Shown one piece after another: positions 42,617 to 51,982 of a stretch of 64,000 bases of DNA. The stretch is from ZC4RG29 sp036563875. Its GTDB lineage: Bacteria > Bacteroidota > Bacteroidia > Cytophagales > Cyclobacteriaceae. The stretch covers positions 1 through 64,000 of the forward strand of contig DATCLO010000160.1 in the NCBI GenBank assembly GCA_036563875.1, written 5' to 3'. The notes beneath the pieces are model-generated. The model saw only the letters and a program-made list of their open reading frames with translations, was not told the origin of the DNA and made no database searches. The stretch's first letter is position 1, and every line of letters begins with the position of its first letter. Position numbers and translations under genes: made by a program.

Positions 42617-44017
42617 ATGATCTCGACAGATCCGGACGTCCTTCCTATGGAAACCATGCGGGCCAGCGCGCTATCGATGCGGCGTGAGCCGATAAGCGCG
42701 AGGAAGAAAAGGCTGCGTAAACTCAAACGATGGATCCTCGACAATCAATCAGAATTGGAACGCGCCGCTGCGGCTGACCTCGGAAAACCTCCGATCGAAT
42801 TTGCAGCGGTTGAAATACTCAATGTCCTCGAGGAGATTCGCACCATCCTGAAGAACCTCTCGCAATGGACGAGTCCTGTCCACGTTCCTCCGTCGCTGGC
42901 AGTGATCGGAACGTATTCGGAGATTCGCTATGAACCCAAGGGCCTTTGCCTTGTAGTCGCGCCCTGGAATTTTCCCTTCCTGCTGGCTGTACGTCCGATG
43001 GCGTCGGCCATCGGTGCGGGAAACGCCGTAGTTGTCAAGCCATCTGAAATGGCTCCGGCTATGTCGGCATGCATTGCGAGAATGGCATTGGAATGTTTCA
43101 GCGATTCAGAAGTACGCGTAGTAGAAGGGGGGTTGGAGGTGTCTAGACAGCTGATGACTTTTCCTTTTGATCATATCTTTTTCACTGGCAGTCCGGCAGT
43201 AGGCAGCATTGTCATGAGTGAAGCCGCAAAGAATCTTACGCCGGTTACACTCGAGCTTGGCGGCAAGTCACCCTGCGTCGTCACCTCATCTGCGCGGATA
43301 GACGAAGCGGCGTTGCGTATAGCCGTGAGCAAGTTCACCAATGCAGGACAAACATGTATAGCGCCTGACTATGTTCTTGCACACGACAAGGTCTATGATC
43401 GGCTGGTCGACAGGATCGTTTTTCATACAAGGAAGCTGTTCCCAAATCCGGGCTCGTATACGCGGATCGTATCGGACAAACATTTTGCACGTCTGGCCGA
43501 CCTTATTGAAGCTTGCAGAGCGGAGGGGGTGACTGTTGCCCTGGACGGCGCGCCTGATTCCCGGCAGCGGTACTTTCCGCCGGTAGTGTTACGGGATGTG
43601 AGTATTGAATCCACGATCATGAAGGAGGAGATCTTCGGCCCTATCCTGCCGATACTGCGGTTTCGGGATTTGACGGAAGCAGAATCGACCATCAACCAGC
43701 ACCCAAAACCGCTGGCTTTGTACATTTTTTCCGACTCCGGGCACGAAACTAAGCAGCTGGTGTCGTCGACTTCGTCGGGCGCGGTCTGTATCAACGATTG
43801 TGCGATTCATTTCTTCCATCCTGGCCTGCCTTTTGGGGGTGTGGGCAGAAGCGGGTTTGGAAGAGCACACGGCCATGCAGGCTTTGTGACCTTTTCCAAT
43901 GAGAAAACTGTTATTAAGCAACGGCACGGAATAACTGGTGCGTCGTTGTTGTATCCACCCCACACCGCGCGGAAACAGCGCCTGCTGACAAAGTTTATGG
44001 CGTTGTTTTATCGATAA
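42617..44017 (+). CDS. Aldehyde dehydrogenase, class 3-like
   Basis: 466 residues. The general base is Glu213 in 'PVTLELGGKSPCVV' and the nucleophile is Cys247 in 'NAGQTCIAPDYVL'. The NAD loop is 'FFTGSPAVGSIVMSEAAKN'. The length and the C-terminal hydrophobic or basic tail ('HTARKQRLLTKFMALFYR') fit class 3 (fatty aldehyde) dehydrogenases, which oxidise medium and long-chain aldehydes. A membrane-associated role is possible from the tail. The AsmA-like gene follows about 80 bases later with its own promoter box. Confidence 0.93.
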   Translation: MISTDPDVLPMETMRASALSMRREPISARKKRLRKLKRWILDNQSELERAAAADLGKPPIEFAAVEILNVLEEIRTILKNLSQWTSPVHVPPSLAVIGTYSEIRYEPKGLCLVVAPWNFPFLLAVRPMASAIGAGNAVVVKPSEMAPAMSACIARMALECFSDSEVRVVEGGLEVSRQLMTFPFDHIFFTGSPAVGSIVMSEAAKNLTPVTLELGGKSPCVVTSSARIDEAALRIAVSKFTNAGQTCIAPDYVLAHDKVYDRLVDRIVFHTRKLFPNPGSYTRIVSDKHFARLADLIEACRAEGVTVALDGAPDSRQRYFPPVVLRDVSIESTIMKEEIFGPILPILRFRDLTEAESTINQHPKPLALYIFSDSGHETKQLVSSTSSGAVCINDCAIHFFHPGLPFGGVGRSGFGRAHGHAGFVTFSNEKTVIKQRHGITGASLLYPPHTARKQRLLTKFMALFYR

Positions 44018-44064
44018 TACCGGAGGGTTCCCGGAGAAACGAAACGCTTTTGCACACGGCTTAC

Positions 44065-44072
44065 TAATTTTG
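44065..44072 (+). promoter_or_regulatory. Bacteroidota -7 promoter box for the AsmA-like gene
   Basis: TAATTTTG matches TAnnTTTG exactly, 26 bases before the start codon. A TTTG lies only 12 bases upstream, closer than usual. Confidence 0.5.
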
Positions 44073-44097
44073 CACTATTTACCTTAGTCACACGACC

Positions 44098-47076
44098 ATG
44101 AATAAAGTTTTGAAATGGACCCTGATCATTCTGGGTAGCTTTTTCCTCATCATCCTGCTGGCTGCTTTTATTATCCCCATAGCCTTCAAGGATGATATCC
44201 GAAAGGCCGTAGACGCGGAACTTGCCAAGTCGGTCAATGCCGACATCGTTCTGGATACCGACGATTTCAGTCTTTCGCTCTTTCGCCATTTCCCGAACGT
44301 CACCGTTCAGATGGAAAACCTGGGTGTGATAAACCGCGAACCGTTCGAGGGTGAAGTGCTTTTTGCGACGGAACGCCTCGAAGTTGTAGTGAATCTGTCT
44401 GAGATTCTTTTTGGTGATAAGTTGAGTATTAATAAAATCGGGCTCGTTCGACCTATCATCAATATCAAGGTGCTGGAAGATGGAAGAGCCAACTATGACA
44501 TAGCAATACCCTCGGCGGACACCGTTGCAGACGAATCCAGCGGTGAGTTTTCTTTTGCGATCAACCGATGGGAGGTAACTGACGCCGATGTCGTATATGA
44601 CGACAAGTCCATTCCGTTCACGCTGACATTAAAGGGATTGAACCACGAAGGAAGTGGTGATTTCTCAAACGTGGAGTTTGATCTCACAACGCATTCCACA
44701 GTTGACACACTTTCGGTGGCGTATGACGGTACGGAGTACGTAAGCAACAAGAAAGCACAAATCGATGCCGTGCTTGGTATTAGCGAGAATTATTCACTTT
44801 ACACCTTCCGGCAAAATGTGGTCAAGGTAAACGACTTCCTTACCACTTTCGATGGGTGGTTCAGGATGAATGAGGACAACTACGAAATGGACATTTCCTT
44901 CAAGACGCCTGAGAACACGTTCAAGAGTTTGTTGTCCCTTGTGCCGGGAATGTATACGAGCAGCTTTGATGGTATCGAAGCGGATGGCGATGTTGCCTTT
45001 AGCGGAATGGTGAAAGGAACCTACAGCGAAACGCAGATGCCGGCGTTTAACATTGCGCTGCAAGTGAACGATGGAAGGTTTAAGTATCCTGATCTGCCAC
45101 AGCCGGTTGAAAGAATTAATGTCGACCTCGTAGTCGACAACAAGGACGGTGTGATCGAAAATACTTCGATCGATCTGAAAAAATTCCAGATGAATTTTGG
45201 ATCGAATCCCGTGGAAGCGCGTGCAACCATCGCGAACCTTCGCGACTACCGCATGGACGCGAACGTGCTGGCGCAGGTTAACCTCGAAGAGCTGATGCGC
45301 GTGTTCCCGATGGAAGGACTGGAGCTAAAGGGTAACTATACGCTCGACCTGAAGGCGAATGGTGTTTACGACTCCGTGCGAAACATTATGCCATCAATCG
45401 ATGCCAGCATGGTACTCGCGAATGGCTACGTGAAATCCGATTCGCTGCCGGCGCCGCTGCAGGATCTGAAATTCAAGGCAACGGTGAGCAACCAATCGGG
45501 CAAGATGCAGGATACACGCATCAACGTACAAGACTTTTCAATGGTCCTCGAAGGAGAACGATTAACAGCGAATCTCGCGCTTGAAGACCTTGTCGACTAC
45601 AAGTGGGATCTCGATCTGAGAGGCGCTGTCAATCTCGAGAAGATGATGAAATTATTCCCGCAGGAGGGCATTACGCTCGCGGGGAAGGTAAACGCTGACA
45701 TCACCACGAAAGGCCGGTACTCCGACCTCAAGGCAGAACGGTATGACCGAATGCCGACAAGTGGGTCGGCCTCTCTCGAAGGGTTTACCTATGCATCCAA
45801 AGACCTTCCTTACAAGGTGGCGATAAGCCGCGCTGCTATGAATTTTGATCCGCGCCAGATCAACCTGAAGGAACTCAATGGTACGATTGGCAAGAGCGAT
45901 TTCAGCGTAAACGGATCCGTGCTTAATTACATTGGCTACGTGCTCGGCAAAGGCGAGACCATTCGCGGCGTTGTCAACTTCAATTCAAAATTGCTTGACC
46001 TGAATGAGTTCATGACGGATGGAGAGGAAACAGAATCCGACACGTCAAGCTATGGTGTGATTCCTGTTCCTAACAACATCGATTTTGTACTCCACTCTTC
46101 TGTAGGTCGTGCGCGGTTTATGGATTTCAACATCACGGACGCGAGTGGTGATATTGTCGTGAAAGATGGCATTGCGAATCTGCGTGGGTTGAAGTTCAAG
46201 ATGCTGGGCGGATCGTTCGCGATGAACGGCACCTATGATCCCCGGGATCTCGCACATCCGAAATACGACGTCGATGTCAAAGTTGAAAGCCTGTCGATTC
46301 AACAGGCTGCGCAGTCCCTTACCCTTGTGCGCACTTATGCACCGATTGCCGGACTGGTACAAGGAAACTTTTCAACCGACTTCAAGCTCAGTGGTGAACT
46401 TACGCAGACTATGATGCCGAACCTGGGTACGGTAAACGCGGAAGGTCTCATTCGCATAGCGCAGGCTGCGCTTACGCAATCCAAACTTATTGCGGGCGTG
46501 ACGTCGCTGACAAAGCTTGATAACACAGACCAGGTTACGCTACGTGATGTGCTGATGTCAGCCACGATTACGAATGGCAGGCTGAGTGTCAAACCGTTCG
46601 ATGTGAGGATTGGCGATTACAAAACATCAGTGGCCGGAAGTACAGGTTTGGATGGTTCTATCAACTATACCCTCACGATGAATGTGCCTGCCGGAAAAGT
46701 AGGTTCGCAGTTGCAATCCTTCATTAACAAGAACACGGGATCGAACAATCCCACCGATGTCGTTCCGGTCACCATCGCGCTCGGTGGTGCCTACGACAAC
46801 CCTCAATTCCGCCTCATCGCGGATGAGCAGAAAGACCAGGTTAAGGAAGCCGTAGCGAGCGCCGCCAAGGAACAGGCCGGCAAGGCCATCGGCGAGGCGG
46901 TGAAGGGCACTGAGGCTGAGGAGCTGGTGAAAGGCATTCTGGGTGGAGGTAAGAAGGACTCGACAGCCGCAGGGGCCGCCACTGACACGGCAAGCACCGC
47001 AACAAAACCTGACGTGAAGGAGCAAATCCAAAATGAAGCCCGGAAGAAGATCCAGGACCTGCTGAAACGGAAGTAA
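44098..47076 (+). CDS. AsmA family envelope protein
   Basis: 992 residues. One N-terminal transmembrane segment ('WTLIILGSFFLIILLAAFII') is followed by a very long strand-rich periplasmic part. The AsmA N-terminal region includes 'FSLSLFRHFPNVTVQMENLG' and 'INKIGLVRPIINIKVLEDGR'. The C-terminal part has the AsmA-like 'LRGLKFKMLGGSFAMNGTYD'. A lysine- and glutamate-rich tail ends it. AsmA-like proteins form periplasmic bridges thought to move lipids between membranes. A strong terminator follows 25 bases after the stop. Confidence 0.9.
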   Translation: MNKVLKWTLIILGSFFLIILLAAFIIPIAFKDDIRKAVDAELAKSVNADIVLDTDDFSLSLFRHFPNVTVQMENLGVINREPFEGEVLFATERLEVVVNLSEILFGDKLSINKIGLVRPIINIKVLEDGRANYDIAIPSADTVADESSGEFSFAINRWEVTDADVVYDDKSIPFTLTLKGLNHEGSGDFSNVEFDLTTHSTVDTLSVAYDGTEYVSNKKAQIDAVLGISENYSLYTFRQNVVKVNDFLTTFDGWFRMNEDNYEMDISFKTPENTFKSLLSLVPGMYTSSFDGIEADGDVAFSGMVKGTYSETQMPAFNIALQVNDGRFKYPDLPQPVERINVDLVVDNKDGVIENTSIDLKKFQMNFGSNPVEARATIANLRDYRMDANVLAQVNLEELMRVFPMEGLELKGNYTLDLKANGVYDSVRNIMPSIDASMVLANGYVKSDSLPAPLQDLKFKATVSNQSGKMQDTRINVQDFSMVLEGERLTANLALEDLVDYKWDLDLRGAVNLEKMMKLFPQEGITLAGKVNADITTKGRYSDLKAERYDRMPTSGSASLEGFTYASKDLPYKVAISRAAMNFDPRQINLKELNGTIGKSDFSVNGSVLNYIGYVLGKGETIRGVVNFNSKLLDLNEFMTDGEETESDTSSYGVIPVPNNIDFVLHSSVGRARFMDFNITDASGDIVVKDGIANLRGLKFKMLGGSFAMNGTYDPRDLAHPKYDVDVKVESLSIQQAAQSLTLVRTYAPIAGLVQGNFSTDFKLSGELTQTMMPNLGTVNAEGLIRIAQAALTQSKLIAGVTSLTKLDNTDQVTLRDVLMSATITNGRLSVKPFDVRIGDYKTSVAGSTGLDGSINYTLTMNVPAGKVGSQLQSFINKNTGSNNPTDVVPVTIALGGAYDNPQFRLIADEQKDQVKEAVASAAKEQAGKAIGEAVKGTEAEELVKGILGGGKKDSTAAGAATDTASTATKPDVKEQIQNEARKKIQDLLKRK

Positions 47077-47101
47077 CCTGAGCCCATTTGGCCGACTTCA
47101 G

Positions 47102-47136
47102 ACACCCGAAAAACGCGGTTTTTCGGGTGTTTTTTT
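47102..47136 (+). terminator. Rho-independent terminator after the AsmA-like gene
   Basis: A 13-base perfect stem (ACACCCGAAAAAC, loop GCG, GTTTTTCGGGTGT) runs into seven T. Confidence 0.94.
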
Positions 47137-47271
47137 CTGTTTTTCGAGGTAGTAACCGTCCTCTACAACCTTCCACCGGCGCCATATTCCTCCTGTCGCC
47201 GGAAACCTCTCCCGACCGGCATTTCCCTATGTGCAAGGCCTTTTGCAGGTATTCAGTGCTAACCAACCAAC

Positions 47272-50196
47272 ATGCCTATGAAAAGGACATTTTACGTGCT
47301 GATTGCGTTTTGGCTGTTGTTTACGGGTGTTGCTCTGGCCGGAGGCGGTGGCAAGGGCAAGAAGCACGAGAAATCGTGCGACGAAAATGACTTTTCTACC
47401 CGCGTAATCGAAGCAAAAATCAAGGATAACGGCTGCATCCGTTACACGCTGGAGATTTCTCACGACGGGAACGTCTCCCATGCACTGTCACATTATACCG
47501 TCGCATTGTCATGCGGCAAGGCGTACCATGTAACCAACTCTCAGGGTTGGAAGATTGAATACGGGTACGACAAGAAGACCAATCTGACCGGATTCAAGAT
47601 CGACGACATTCCGAACTTCGGCGAAACGAAGCTTAAGAAGTTCACCGTTTCCTTTACAGTATGTCAGGACAATGGCCGGCACTGTTCGACGAAGGAGGGA
47701 TGCTGCTATCCCATCGTTGCTTACAAGGCGGGACAATGTATTTACTACGACAAGCTTGAAAATGCTTGTCCGGCTCCTCCCGATGATCCTCCGGCTTCTG
47801 AGTTGAAGGCATCGCTTGAAGTTCAGCAAATTGATTGCCATGGAAACGAGAATGGGTCAATCCTTGTCAAGGTAGAACAAGGTAAAGAACCCTACACCTA
47901 CGCGTGGTCAACCGGCGCTACGACTCCAGGCGTTGATGGTCTTGCGGCTGGCAATTATGAGGTGACAGTTAAGGATGCTGCTGGTTCCGAAGTGAAACTT
48001 TCAGCAACGATCACCGAACCAGGTGCAATTGAGGTTGCTGGTGCCGTAACGAACGAAGGCTGTAGCAATGGCAATGGCGCTATTGACATTACAGTGTCCG
48101 GAGGAACTGCGCCCTACACGTATAAATGGAGTAACGATCAGACGTCGGAGGATCTTGCAAATCTGCACGCCGGTACCTACACAGTAACGGTGACCGATGC
48201 AAAGGGCTGTGAGATAAGCAAGAGTTTCGAAATACTCAACCAGGCACAGCTAACGGTTACGCTACAGTCCACACAACCCTCTTGTGGTGTGAAGGATGGG
48301 TCAATTACGGTCACAGTGAGTGGCGGTACAGAGCCATACACGTATGCCTGGTCCAACGGTGCTACTACAAAAGACCTTACGGATATAGGCCCGGGTAATT
48401 ACACTGTAACAGTGACAGATGCCAATGGCTGCTCCGCCCAGCGCGCGGTGAGCATTAAAGAGAACAACACCCTTAAGCTTACATCCAACGTTAAGACAAC
48501 AAGCTGTAATGACGATGGGTCGGGTGCTATTGACCTTACCGTCGAAGGCGGCACGGCTCCATACACCTATACCTGGGACAACGGACAAACCACTGAGGAT
48601 ATCAGCGGATTGACCGAAGGATTTTACCGTGTGACCGTCAGGGATGCGGCGGGCTGCGAAGTTACCTCCATCATCCGCGTCAACAGGAAGACCTTCGTTG
48701 TCAATCAGCAGGTGACACAACCTGCATGTGATGGCTCTTTTGGTGGTTCGGTTCAATTGTTCCCCGTCAACACAGGAGAAACTTATACGTATCAGTGGAG
48801 TCATGGACCGACGACGAGCAGCGTTTCCGGACTTGAGCCGGGCATCTATGAAGTGACCGTTACTGATGGCTCAGGTTGCAGTCGCACGATTCCTATCGTC
48901 ATCCAGGAACCCACAGGAATAGCGGCTAGTGCCACTGTTACCAACACGCAGTGCAACGCAGAAGGCGCGTTTAACATTGACCTTACTGTCAGTGGAGGAA
49001 CTGCTCCGTACACCTACGAGTGGTCGAACGGTGCTACTACGCAGGACTTGAGTGGGGTTAATTCTGGAACCTATACGGTGACAATTACCGATGCCGGTGG
49101 TTGCAAAACGACACATGAGCTTCAGGTAAGCGGAACACCGCCTTCATGGTCGTGTACGATCAGTCCTTCAGAAGGTGAAGTGGTCTGCAGTTCTACCGGA
49201 AACATTCTCAATTCGGCTGTGGCCGGCGCGGATAGCTATCAGTGGTCGGTGACGAGCACGGATAACCAATGGGTGATCACTGCAGGCAACGGAACATCGT
49301 CTGTGACCTATACGGCCGGTGGCCCCGGAAGTACGGCAACCTTTACGCTGACCGTTACCAATGATGGATGTACGCAGACTTGTGAGTATGTAGTTACGTC
49401 CTGCAAGGATAATGAAGAGGAACCTGGTGACCCTGGAGAGGATCCGGGTGAAGATCCCGGAGAGGATCCCAATGATCCCGGAGAAGACCCTAACGATCCG
49501 GGCGAAAATCCCAATGAGCCCGGTGGCGGCAACGAAAGTTGTGAAGACTGCTTGTGGACGGAGATCGTCAGCGTCGAACGCGACGGCTACTGCAGGACAT
49601 ACACTATGCAGGTGAACACGAACGGCGCATGTCGCTACGACCTCTCACACTGGACGATAGCTCTTCCATGTGGCAAGCCGAAGTACTATTCGAACTCGGA
49701 GGGCTGGAAGATGGAGTATGGTAAGGATCCGACTACAGGCCTCTATGGGCTGAAGGTGGACGATATAGATAACTTCGGAAAAACACCTGACTCATTTACT
49801 GTGACCTTCACGATCTGCGCGTACGACAGTGATTGTAAGGATGAACTCAGCGACTGGAAGCCGAAGGTTGGTTACAAGGCTGGCCAGTGCGTAGCGTACG
49901 ACAGACTGGATGGCGCTGATGATGTTGAAGAAGATCCTGACGGTCCGATATGCAGGGCTTATCCTAACCCCTATGTCGACAGGATGTGCTTTGAGTGGAC
50001 CGCAGACCGTGACGACGAAGTATGGTTGGATCTTCTCGACATGAATGGCAACCACGTCAAGCAGCTTTACTGCGGTAAGGTGTATCGCGGTGAGCGCTAC
50101 AGAGTGGAGTGTAGTGATCTGACACAGTCGATGTACGTATATCGATTCAAGTCGAGACACAAGACATCATACGGAAAGATCTGTAAGATCAGGTGA
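47272..50196 (+). CDS. SprB-repeat surface protein with type IX secretion sorting domain
   Basis: 974 residues; an ATG two codons later is an equal start choice. Order: signal peptide; domain A (about 54-165); six SprB repeats of roughly 70 residues (about 180-620), each with the pattern 'GGTAPYTYxWSNG' and 'GTYTVTVTDAxGC'; an Ig/PKD-like domain (about 625-710); an acidic linker of PGEDP and PNDPGE units (about 716-755); domain B (about 760-880); and a sorting domain beginning 'CRAYPNPY'. Domains A and B are homologous: 'LSHYTVALSCGK' pairs with 'LSHWTIALPCGK', and 'YKAGQCIYYDKL' with 'YKAGQCVAYDRL'. SprB repeats occur in gliding adhesins and other surface proteins. Probably secreted and anchored by the type IX system, fitting gldE/gldD downstream. 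Confidence 0.88.
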   Translation: MPMKRTFYVLIAFWLLFTGVALAGGGGKGKKHEKSCDENDFSTRVIEAKIKDNGCIRYTLEISHDGNVSHALSHYTVALSCGKAYHVTNSQGWKIEYGYDKKTNLTGFKIDDIPNFGETKLKKFTVSFTVCQDNGRHCSTKEGCCYPIVAYKAGQCIYYDKLENACPAPPDDPPASELKASLEVQQIDCHGNENGSILVKVEQGKEPYTYAWSTGATTPGVDGLAAGNYEVTVKDAAGSEVKLSATITEPGAIEVAGAVTNEGCSNGNGAIDITVSGGTAPYTYKWSNDQTSEDLANLHAGTYTVTVTDAKGCEISKSFEILNQAQLTVTLQSTQPSCGVKDGSITVTVSGGTEPYTYAWSNGATTKDLTDIGPGNYTVTVTDANGCSAQRAVSIKENNTLKLTSNVKTTSCNDDGSGAIDLTVEGGTAPYTYTWDNGQTTEDISGLTEGFYRVTVRDAAGCEVTSIIRVNRKTFVVNQQVTQPACDGSFGGSVQLFPVNTGETYTYQWSHGPTTSSVSGLEPGIYEVTVTDGSGCSRTIPIVIQEPTGIAASATVTNTQCNAEGAFNIDLTVSGGTAPYTYEWSNGATTQDLSGVNSGTYTVTITDAGGCKTTHELQVSGTPPSWSCTISPSEGEVVCSSTGNILNSAVAGADSYQWSVTSTDNQWVITAGNGTSSVTYTAGGPGSTATFTLTVTNDGCTQTCEYVVTSCKDNEEEPGDPGEDPGEDPGEDPNDPGEDPNDPGENPNEPGGGNESCEDCLWTEIVSVERDGYCRTYTMQVNTNGACRYDLSHWTIALPCGKPKYYSNSEGWKMEYGKDPTTGLYGLKVDDIDNFGKTPDSFTVTFTICAYDSDCKDELSDWKPKVGYKAGQCVAYDRLDGADDVEEDPDGPICRAYPNPYVDRMCFEWTADRDDEVWLDLLDMNGNHVKQLYCGKVYRGERYRVECSDLTQSMYVYRFKSRHKTSYGKICKIR

Positions 50197-50223
50197 TGAT
50201 GGGTTGAGGCGATTTGAAAAAGG

Positions 50224-50252
50224 AAGCCCCGACAATGAGTCGGGGCTTTTTT
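50224..50252. terminator. Terminator between convergent genes
   Basis: A ten-base stem (AAGCCCCGAC, loop AATGA, GTCGGGGCTT) is followed by T on the plus strand, with a weaker T-rich tract after two C on the minus strand. It can serve the adhesin gene and probably also the opposing rng unit. Confidence 0.88.
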
Positions 50253-50259
50253 ATTGCTG

Positions 50260-51813
50260 TCAGGCCAGTTGAATTTCCTCACCTTCGCGGTTGAGGAATT
50301 TGAATTCGGTGATAGCGAGGGAACTGTCCTTTTCCATGCGCAGCCAGCGCTTGTATTTGAAATACCAGCGCATGCGGATGGAGATGAGGCCATGGGTGAA
50401 GTATGCGTAGAGGTACGGATGCAGCGCCAGCAACAGGTACCGCTCGTTCTGCTTCGTGATCAGGTGTTCGATATACTTTTCGATCTGATCGGACACGAGA
50501 ATTGAGGCGGTGATTTTCCCGGTGCCGTTGCACGTCGGGCAGTTCTCCTTTGTGGTAATATTCATCTGCGGCCTTACGCGTTCGCGCGTGATCTGCATGA
50601 GGCCGAACTTGGAGAGCGGCAGGACGGTGAATTTCGCTTTATCGTCCGCCATCTCATCCTTCATCGTCTTATAGATCAACTTCTTGTTTTCAGGGTTTTT
50701 CATGTCAATGAAGTCGATGACGATGATACCACCCATGTCGCGAAGGCGAAGTTGTCTGGCAATTTCTTTAGCGGCCTCGAGATTTACGGAGAGTGCCGTG
50801 GTTTCCTGGCTTTCCTCCCGGTTCGATTTGTTGCCGCTGTTTACGTCGATGACGTGGAGCGCTTCAGTGTGCTCAATAATGAGGTAGCCGCCGCCACGGA
50901 GGCTGACGGTTTGCCCGAACGCGGTTTTGATTTGCCGCTCTATTCCAAAGGCCTCGAAAATCTTGGCCTTGCCGTTGTAGAGCCGTACGATTTTCTCTTT
51001 TTCCGGAGCAATCGTCCGGATGTACGATTTAACCTCGTCGTAAATTCTCTTATCGTCAACCTGTATGCTGTCGAACGATTCGTTGAGAAGGTCGCGAAGC
51101 AAGGCGGACGTCTTGCTGATTTCGCCAATGACCTTGTCACGCGGATTGGCTGAGACGAGGCGCTTCATTCCATCTTCCCAGGTCTTCACAAGGTTGCGAA
51201 GGTCGCGGTCAAGTTCCGCGACGTCCTTGTTTTCGGCTACCGTCCTGATGATGACTCCGAAGTTGTCTGGTTTGATGGACTGCATGAGCCGGAGAAGGCG
51301 TTTACGCTCCTCACTGCTCGTAATCTTTTTCGATACGCTTACGGCATTGGAAAAAGGTACCAGTACCAGGTACCTCCCTGCCAGGGACAACTCACAGGAT
51401 AGTCGTGGTCCCTTCGTGGAGATAGGTTCCTTGACAATTTGAACCGGGATAACATGGCCCTTTGCCAACTGTTGGCTGATCTTGCCATGTTTGTCGATAT
51501 CCGATTCAAGCTTAAATTTTTCCAGTTTGATACCATTGATCTTGCGGTTGCGTACCAGCTTCGTGAACTTTTGCAACGAGCTGAATTGCGGCCCGAGATC
51601 TAGGTAATGGAGAAACGCATCCTTGTCGTATCCGACATCAATGAAGGCAGCATTGAGTCCCTGGACCACTTTCTTAACGGATCCAAGGTATATATCGCCA
51701 ACACTGAATTTGCTTCCTCCCTCGTCCTGGTGAAATTCTACAAGCGTCTTATCTTTTAGAAGGGCTATCCGACATCCGTTCTGAGTTCCATTGATGATTA
51801 GTTCATTACTCAA
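50260..51813 (-). CDS. rng: Ribonuclease G/E family endoribonuclease
   Basis: 517 residues. The N-terminal S1-like region contains 'IYLGSVKKVVQGLNAAFIDV' and 'FLHYLDLG'. The catalytic DNase I-like region has 'ALHVIDVNSGNKSN' and 'GGIIVIDFIDMKN' carrying the metal-binding aspartates. The zinc-link is 'CPTCNGTGK'. The length is that of RNase G and not the long RNase E; no C-terminal scaffold is present. It processes rRNA and degrades mRNA. It is the last gene of the HU, TPR, COX24-like, rng run on the minus strand. Confidence 0.95.
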   Translation of the reverse strand: MSNELIINGTQNGCRIALLKDKTLVEFHQDEGGSKFSVGDIYLGSVKKVVQGLNAAFIDVGYDKDAFLHYLDLGPQFSSLQKFTKLVRNRKINGIKLEKFKLESDIDKHGKISQQLAKGHVIPVQIVKEPISTKGPRLSCELSLAGRYLVLVPFSNAVSVSKKITSSEERKRLLRLMQSIKPDNFGVIIRTVAENKDVAELDRDLRNLVKTWEDGMKRLVSANPRDKVIGEISKTSALLRDLLNESFDSIQVDDKRIYDEVKSYIRTIAPEKEKIVRLYNGKAKIFEAFGIERQIKTAFGQTVSLRGGGYLIIEHTEALHVIDVNSGNKSNREESQETTALSVNLEAAKEIARQLRLRDMGGIIVIDFIDMKNPENKKLIYKTMKDEMADDKAKFTVLPLSKFGLMQITRERVRPQMNITTKENCPTCNGTGKITASILVSDQIEKYIEHLITKQNERYLLLALHPYLYAYFTHGLISIRMRWYFKYKRWLRMEKDSSLAITEFKFLNREGEEIQLA

Positions 51814-51845
51814 AACGCTGAAATGTTTTAGTCAGTTAAATACCC

Positions 51846-51935
51846 TTACTTCTTCTTGTGCCTGTTTTTTCTCAGGCGCTTTTTGCGCTTGTGGGTTGCC
51901 ATTTTGTGTTTCTTCCGTTTCTTTCCACTTGGCAT
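51846..51935 (-). CDS. 29-residue AURKAIP1/COX24 (mS38/bS22-like) ribosomal protein
   Basis: ATG at 51935 opens a 30-codon frame. The product is almost entirely basic: 'MPSGKKRKKHKMATHKRKK' followed by 'RLRKNRHKKK'. This is the small COX24-domain protein I recall as highly conserved in Bacteroidota, related to mitochondrial mS38 and mycobacterial bS22 of the small ribosomal subunit. It lies 32 bases upstream of rng and 47 downstream of the TPR gene, with a CCGCC/GGCGG hairpin (51954-51967) before it. Confidence is high from the sequence, although so short a gene is easily missed. Confidence 0.88.
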   Translation of the reverse strand: MPSGKKRKKHKMATHKRKKRLRKNRHKKK

Positions 51936-51982
51936 AAAATTTTTTTGGTTTAGCCGCCTTTCGGCGGATCGTTGAACAAAAA

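Noticed and set aside
49420..49530. Tandem DNA repeat resembling a minisatellite
   Set aside because: It is the coding sequence of the acidic PGEDP-type linker in the SprB-repeat protein, with codon variation between units.
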